Shown: one piece after another, positions 29,627 through 33,040 of the stretch | How the letters are laid out: the number at the start of each line of letters is the position of its first letter | How positions within the stretch are numbered: the stretch's first letter is position 1 | Assembly (NCBI GenBank): GCA_902800495.1 | Contig: CADCET010000034.1 | Span: forward strand, 1-33,040 | Source: an uncultured Prevotellaceae bacterium | GTDB lineage: Bacteria; Bacteroidota; Bacteroidia; Bacteroidales; Bacteroidaceae | Direction: 5' to 3' | DNA length: 33,040 bases | The notes under the pieces: generated by a model | What the model was told of the DNA's origin: nothing | Database searches by the model: none | What the model saw: only the letters and a program-made list of their open reading frames with translations | Position numbers and translations under genes: made by a program

Positions 29627-31174
29627 TTACTTCAATAGTTGCCACTTACCTTTGATTTTCGAATGCTCTTTGCTGATGTAGCCCAGTTCTTTTAAGTCAT
29701 TTATTGCACGTAAAATTGTGCTTTCGCTGACACCAAGATTATCTTGAAGCCAAGAGTACTTTGCGTCACGTTTCATTTGAATGGCTTCATAGACATTCTT
29801 AACTATCATGGTAGGGAACTCGGAAACCGTCAAATTTGACGATTTTTTGTTGTCTCCGTCTGCATTTTCCGTCAGATTTGACGGTTTTTGTGAAGGTTTT
29901 CCTTCAGAAATGGTCAAATCTGATGGTTTTTCTCCACTTTCCAGAATGAAACCATTGGCGATAGCTTCCTTCATCATGCGTTCGCCACGTGGTGATTTAT
30001 TTTCTCTTACCAGTACTGCAGTTTGATAGCCGAAGTCATAGATGGCCTCGCCATTCTCGTTCTCTTTCAGGTCTTTTTGAACTCTCAGCACACCGCGGCT
30101 GTGACGATTCACAAAACCAAGAACTTTCATAGCCTCGGCAACTACGATATTGCGATAGTCGTTGACGTTAGGAAAGTTCTCTTCATTGGCACGACCATAT
30201 AGTCCACCATGATTCATAATTTCAATCCGGTCATCATACTGATAGAACTGAATCGGCCCATTCGTAGAATAGTCTCTGTGGCAGATGGCATTCATAAGTA
30301 GTTCTCGTGTAGCCCAATCTGGATAATCCACTACAGGGTCTTCCCGAAGCGCACTTACGGGAATAGGTCTTCGATTTGCTATCGTTGTCTTGATGAACGT
30401 GTCCAGTTCAGGTAGAATGGTACAGAGATTTTCTTTAAATTCATGTTCTGTCATGATGTCTCCTGCACGGTCTTTGCCTGCAAATCGAACATATTGTATA
30501 TACGCTCCTGGCATAAACCTTCTCAGGTTCTTGGCAAAGAACAGCATACCGGCATACGTGGGACAGCCATACTGAGTGTCATAGAATCCAAATGAGCTCA
30601 GTTGGAATTTCACATCTCTGCGGTCTTCATTGATTTCATCATCAGTCATGGCCTTTGGAAGATAGTAGTGCTTGAACTTTTGCAGGTCAAGATCGTCTAT
30701 CTTGGCACCAAGACATGGAGAGGAGTCGAACGAAGATACATTCACCCGACGTTTCTCCATCAATATGCGTTCGTCTTCCTCATTAGCCACTCCCTTTCGT
30801 GGCCCAATCCTAACCCAGATGCGTCCTTTATATCTTACCGGTGGGAAAACAGACGGTTCCACCTTTATCATTACGATGTCGCCTTCTGGCATCTCGACCT
30901 TCTCCACCGTCATTGATGGTTGGGGCTGTATGTTGCCGTCAGTTCTTATGGCAGCGACATTCTTAAGTAACTCATCTGTTACATTTATACCCATGATGGC
31001 ACCATTGTCCTCGACTCCCAAGAAGAGGTATCCGGGAAGACGATAGTCTGGCAGATCATTGGCAAAAGCACAAATGGCCTGACCGAATTTGTCAGTGTTG
31101 GTGGTAGAGATCGTTCGCTCCACCCGATCACTCTCTATGTCGTTGAGCAATGCTCTTATTTCATCTTTTGTCAT
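29627..31174 (-). CDS. AlbA_2-domain ATP-binding regulator with C-terminal HTH
   Basis: 515 residues. The N-terminal Schlafen AlbA_2 domain (about 1-130) opens MTKDEIRALLNDIESDRVERT, with FGQAICAFANDL, YLFLGVEDNGAIMGI and PPVRYKGRIWVRIGPRKG. A degenerate GHKL-type ATPase (about 285-380) has ATRELLMNAICHRDYS and IEIMNHGGLYG. A linker with three 14-residue repeats (PSDLTIS, PSNLTEN, SSNLTVS) leads to a C-terminal winged helix (DNLGVSESTILRAINDLKELGYI). Such proteins are thought to be DNA-binding regulators, and some lie in mobile or defence regions. It looks AT-richer than the housekeeping genes here. A -7 box lies at 31184-31191. Confidence 0.82.
   Translation of the reverse strand: MTKDEIRALLNDIESDRVERTISTTNTDKFGQAICAFANDLPDYRLPGYLFLGVEDNGAIMGINVTDELLKNVAAIRTDGNIQPQPSMTVEKVEMPEGDIVMIKVEPSVFPPVRYKGRIWVRIGPRKGVANEEDERILMEKRRVNVSSFDSSPCLGAKIDDLDLQKFKHYYLPKAMTDDEINEDRRDVKFQLSSFGFYDTQYGCPTYAGMLFFAKNLRRFMPGAYIQYVRFAGKDRAGDIMTEHEFKENLCTILPELDTFIKTTIANRRPIPVSALREDPVVDYPDWATRELLMNAICHRDYSTNGPIQFYQYDDRIEIMNHGGLYGRANEENFPNVNDYRNIVVAEAMKVLGFVNRHSRGVLRVQKDLKENENGEAIYDFGYQTAVLVRENKSPRGERMMKEAIANGFILESGEKPSDLTISEGKPSQKPSNLTENADGDNKKSSNLTVSEFPTMIVKNVYEAIQMKRDAKYSWLQDNLGVSESTILRAINDLKELGYISKEHSKIKGKWQLLK
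29829..29923. repeat. Three palindromic GTCAAATTTGAC boxes, 42 bp apart, inside the AlbA_2 gene
   Basis: GTCAAATTTGAC (29829-29840, perfect palindrome), GTCAGATTTGAC (29871-29882) and GTCAAATCTGA (29913-29923). Spacing is 42 bp twice, that is 14 codons or four helical turns. They encode the SNLT/SDLT linker repeats. Confidence 0.85.
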
Positions 31175-31183
31175 ATTAGCCTA

Positions 31184-31191
31184 CAAAATTA
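31184..31191 (-). promoter_or_regulatory. -7 box of AlbA_2 gene
   Basis: TAATTTTG on the minus strand, 9 bases before the ATG at 31174. Confidence 0.5.
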
Positions 31192-31307
31192 CACAATTCC
31201 TTTGATTTATAATCCAATTTCAGTCCAAATTCACGAAAAATGCGCGATAAGCTGCCAAAAGTATGCTTTTTTACCCATATTTGGCAACTTATCGGCACTT
31301 TTTGGCC

Positions 31308-31442
31308 TTAAATGCCCTTTTCTGTCATCATCTTCAGCAGCAATTCTTTCATTTCTTTCTTCGACAGCTTATCAATGTTGATAGATTCTTCTTTCTGTCC
31401 AATATTCAGCAGTTTACTATTGTTGCGGAAACGAATCTCCAT
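31308..31442 (-). CDS. Possible small protein (44 aa)
   Basis: ATG at 31442, stop TAA at 31308. The product begins MEIRFRNNSKLLNIGQKEES and continues with INIDKLSKKEMKELLLKMM, which reads like a short strand followed by an amphipathic Lys/Leu helix. The sequence is not low-complexity and is unrelated to the repeats beside it, but no family is recognised and no clear ribosome-binding site or promoter is seen. It lies on the same strand as the AlbA_2 gene, 134 bp upstream of it, and abuts the left 84-bp repeat. Could be a real gene, a remnant or chance. Confidence 0.4.
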   Translation of the reverse strand: MEIRFRNNSKLLNIGQKEESINIDKLSKKEMKELLLKMMTEKGI

Positions 31443-31457
31443 AGATTTTTGAAAAAT

Positions 31458-31541
31458 AGGGTGTCAGGGTGACAGAATGCCGATGTACAGGGCATCTGCA
31501 CCCTTTTTTGAGGGTGACAAGGGTGACAGGAGGGTGACAGG
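31458..31541. repeat. 84-bp inverted repeat, left arm
   Basis: Begins AGGGTGTCAGGGTGACAG and ends with iterated GGGTGACA. Reverse complement of 32448-32531 with 3 mismatches in 84. Confidence 0.95.
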
Positions 31542-31570
31542 TGTTTAAATTTCGCAAGTTCTGCAAAGAC

Positions 31571-31633
31571 GGCCTGAAAGGCCAATGAGCCCATAGCCCA
31601 GGGCATCGCCCTGGGTATGAGGAATGTGTGACA
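31571..31633. repeat. Dispersed REP-like repeat, copy B
   Basis: Reverse complement of 1-63 at about 92% identity. It contains CCCAGGGCATCGCCCTGGG. Confidence 0.85.
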
Positions 31634-31635
31634 AC

Positions 31636-31691
31636 CGCCCTGCAAGGGCAAAAGCTTTTATACGTGATAACGCTTTTGCCCTTGCAGGGCG
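31636..31691. repeat. Perfect 20-bp inverted repeat (hairpin)
   Basis: CGCCCTGCAAGGGCAAAAGC (31636-31655) pairs with 31672-31691 across a 16-base loop. The right arm is repeated exactly at 32238-32257. Confidence 0.95.
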
Positions 31692-31812
31692 AAGAAAGGC
31701 CGTTTCTGCGAAGGGGGCTCATCACTTGCGCACTTGTATTTATATTTAACGGCAACAAGCTTACGGTTTCCTCGTCACCTTACGACCGATGGTCTTCTGC
31801 TGGAAGTCCCTT

Positions 31813-31895
31813 AAATTCTCGAGAGAATTTGGAAGTTTATCGGTAACAAACGTTTGCTTTGTCGGTAGCAAAGCCTCAAATTCTCTCGAGAATTT
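31813..31895. repeat. Inverted pair AAATTCTCGAGAGAATTT
   Basis: AAATTCTCGAGAGAATTT at 31813-31830 and its exact reverse complement at 31878-31895. The 47 bases between contain CAAACGTTTG (perfect palindrome) and two CGGTA(A/G)CAAA units. Confidence 0.9.
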
Positions 31896-31988
31896 AAAAA
31901 CGGCCTGCGCAGAATCTTCGTCTTGTGCCGTTATCCCCATCGGGTTAGGCGGTACTAAAAGCACCTGTTTTTACCCATTTTGTCGTTG

Positions 31989-32190
31989 TGCGCAGCCAAC
32001 GCCCTGCAGGGGCAAAAAGCTACCAGCCCGGGGCATCGCCCTGGGTAAATACGGTGCGCAGCCAACGCCCTGCAGGGGCAAAAAGCTCCCAGCCCGGGGC
32101 ATCGCCCTGGGTAAATACGGTGCGCAGCCAACGCCCGGGCATCGCCCTGGGTAAATACGGTGCGCAGCCAACGCCCTGCAGGGGCAAAAG
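31989..32190. repeat. 66-bp tandem repeat array
   Basis: Units start TGCGCAGCCAACGCCC at 31989, 32055, 32121 and 32161. The first two are full (66 bp, nearly identical), the third lacks 26 bp between two GCCC motifs, and the fourth is partial. Each full unit holds GCCCTGCAGGGGCAAAA and CCGGGGCATCGCCCTGGG palindromic parts. Confidence 0.95.
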
Positions 32191-32276
32191 CGTTTCTGCT
32201 ATGCAAGCGCTCTTAGGTCGAGCGGCTCCTCGGTAGAGCTTTTGCCCTTGCAGGGCGAAAGTCCACCGCTACTTTT

Positions 32277-32325
32277 ACCCAGGGCGATGCCCTGGGCTGG
32301 TAGCTTTTTGCCCCTGCAGGGCGTT
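32277..32325. repeat. Inverted copy of the array unit
   Basis: Reverse complement of 49 bases of the first tandem unit (from 31997) with one mismatch. It faces the array, so array and copy could pair or recombine. Confidence 0.9.
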
Positions 32326-32381
32326 ACTACGCAGGGGTTTCATTACATGGACTTAACGACCTTTCTTGCGTCCCTTCGGTA

Positions 32382-32403
32382 GCAAGCGACCAAAGGTCGA
32401 GCG
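32382..32403. repeat. 22-bp repeat shared with folP 3' end
   Basis: Exact match in opposite orientation to 8241-8262. Confidence 0.9.
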
Positions 32404-32447
32404 CAGGCCGTTATCAACCGTACAGGTCGAAAAAACGTTGAGTGCAT

Positions 32448-32531
32448 CCTGTCACCCTCCTGTCACCCTTGTCACCCTTGAAAAAGGGTGCAGACGCCCT
32501 GTACATCGGCATTCTGTCACCCTGACACCCT
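32448..32531. repeat. 84-bp inverted repeat, right arm
   Basis: Partner of 31458-31541; 906 bp lie between the arms. Confidence 0.95.
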
Positions 32532-32582
32532 AAAACGCAAAATTCGTAGTATAGTACACAAAAGTTACGGTGTGATTTTATT

Positions 32583-32619
32583 AACGAAGAATGGGACCCA
32601 GTGGGTCCCATTCTTCGTT
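32583..32619. terminator. 37-base perfect palindrome, terminator-like
   Basis: AACGAAGAATGGGACCCA, a single central G, and the exact complement. It is followed by TTTGTTAC on the plus strand and TAATAAAATC on the minus strand. It lies downstream of the partial surface-protein gene and could end its transcript, though that gene's stop is 115 bases away. Confidence 0.55.
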
Positions 32620-32644
32620 TGTTACTTCATACATGTTCTTTTTA

Positions 32645-32672
32645 CCACGAATTACACGAATTACACGAATTT
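32645..32672. repeat. ACGAATTAC tandem repeat
   Basis: ACGAATTAC repeated about three times, with related AATTCGTT motifs up to 32720. Low-complexity intergenic sequence. Confidence 0.75.
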
Positions 32673-32733
32673 TTAGCTGCGCGTTGTTATCAATTAATTC
32701 GTTCAATTCGTTAAATTCGTAGTCGTTATACTT

Positions 32734-33040
32734 TTATTTCATCCTCATCTTCTGGCCATTGACGATGTAGATGCTGCCGCGCTGCGGGTTCTTCACCTTG
32801 CGGCCCAACAAGTCGTAGACCTCATCATTATCCATTGTCCATTTTCCATTTTCAATTTCTTTGACGAATGTCGAGAAGAGTCGGGCGGGTGCCGCTCCGC
32901 TGGCTTCGATATAGACGCGCATCGGCAGGACGCACGGGCCGGGCCAGTCCGACGCCGTAGCCTGGTTCCACACGTTGTTGGCCTGCATGATATACATCGA
33001 GGTGGCTCCCGGCAGGTACTGCATCGTTCCCTTGATGGTG
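32734..33040 (-). CDS. C-terminal part of a secreted or surface protein (cut by window end)
   Basis: The frame is open to the window edge, so the gene starts outside. About 102 residues are visible. The last part (VYDLLGRKVKNPQRGSIYIV, then NGQKMRMK) resembles the short C-terminal domain found on many secreted Bacteroidales proteins, similar to T9SS-type sorting domains (pattern 'DLxGRxV ... GxYIxNGKK'). Upstream residues (SMYIMQANNVWNQATASDWP, PCVLPMRVYIEA) look like an extracellular beta-rich domain. The segment IENGKWTMDN is encoded by a TGGAAAATGGACAATGG-type repeat (32826-32859), probably a repeat lying in frame in a linker. An internal ATG at 33024 is unlikely to be the true start. Confidence 0.7.
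   Translation of the reverse strand, partial: TIKGTMQYLPGATSMYIMQANNVWNQATASDWPGPCVLPMRVYIEASGAAPARLFSTFVKEIENGKWTMDNDEVYDLLGRKVKNPQRGSIYIVNGQKMRMK

Larger units (their letters stand above)
31443..32733. other. Repeat-filled region without a convincing gene
   Basis: About 1.3 kb built of an 84-bp inverted-repeat pair, REP-like palindromes, a 66-bp tandem array, an 18-bp inverted pair and short tandem motifs, itemised separately. All ORFs across it are encoded by repeats and not supported as genes. Confidence 0.8.

Noticed and set aside
31989-32190. CRISPR-like array
   Set aside because: The 66-bp units are contiguous with no unique spacers, the third unit is a deletion variant, and no cas gene is present.
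31955-32236. Overlapping ORFs in the 66-bp array
   Set aside because: Peptides repeat with the DNA unit in several frames on both strands, so they are by-products of the repeats.

Overview
The window looks like chromosomal DNA of a Bacteroidales bacterium, most likely Prevotella or a close relative; genus is inferred. The evidence is the Bacteroidetes-type -7 box (TAnnTTTG) upstream of most transcription units, weak or absent Shine-Dalgarno sequences, a Bacteroidetes HU-like protein followed by a 'smalltalk' microprotein, the dut / TPR / DUF4292 / EnvC-like gene order, and a secreted GH67 alpha-glucuronidase that fits a plant-fibre-degrading gut or rumen lifestyle.

Layout. Bases 1-416 hold short tandem and dispersed repeats plus the promoter of the HU-like gene. 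Then come the HU-like gene, the smalltalk microprotein and a strong terminator. Next on the minus strand are gyrB, rpsT and tRNA-Glu, then recO on the plus strand. A minus-strand block from about 14.5 to 4.6 kb carries VanZ-family, dut, TPR lipidless secreted protein, DUF4292 lipoprotein, EnvC-like activator, folP, cdaA, pta, a four-helix-bundle (IVS-type) protein and ackA. From 14.5 to 21.1 kb the plus strand carries two tandem NSS sodium-dependent transporters, an HHH protein, topA and aroK, coupled by 1-4 nt overlaps in two groups. A convergent GH67 gene is followed by divergent speA-argB-ECF sigma and a putative anti-sigma gene. Then come the minus-strand CPBP protease and ribF, and a CAU tRNA.

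Beyond the tRNA (29.26 kb onward) the character changes. There is an AT-richer AlbA_2/ATPase-like regulator gene, an array of AACATTAG boxes at helical spacing, a 44-codon ORF, and about 1.3 kb without a convincing gene. That stretch is packed with REP-like repeats and bracketed by 84-bp inverted repeats. The window ends in the C-terminal part of a surface or secreted protein.

How it works together. Most genes are housekeeping: DNA topology (gyrB, topA, HU), acetate fermentation (pta-ackA), folate and c-di-AMP synthesis, cell-envelope maintenance, and arginine/polyamine metabolism. The unusual layer is the repeats. Several intergenic repeat families also lie in frame inside genes (argB, EnvC-like, probably the folP 3' end, the final partial CDS), and one 26-bp repeat brackets the IVS-type gene inside the pta-ackA unit as inverted copies. 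I did not find a clear new multi-gene defence or mobile system. The best leads are the IVS-type cassette, the AlbA_2 gene with its phased box array, and the 84-bp inverted-repeat segment.
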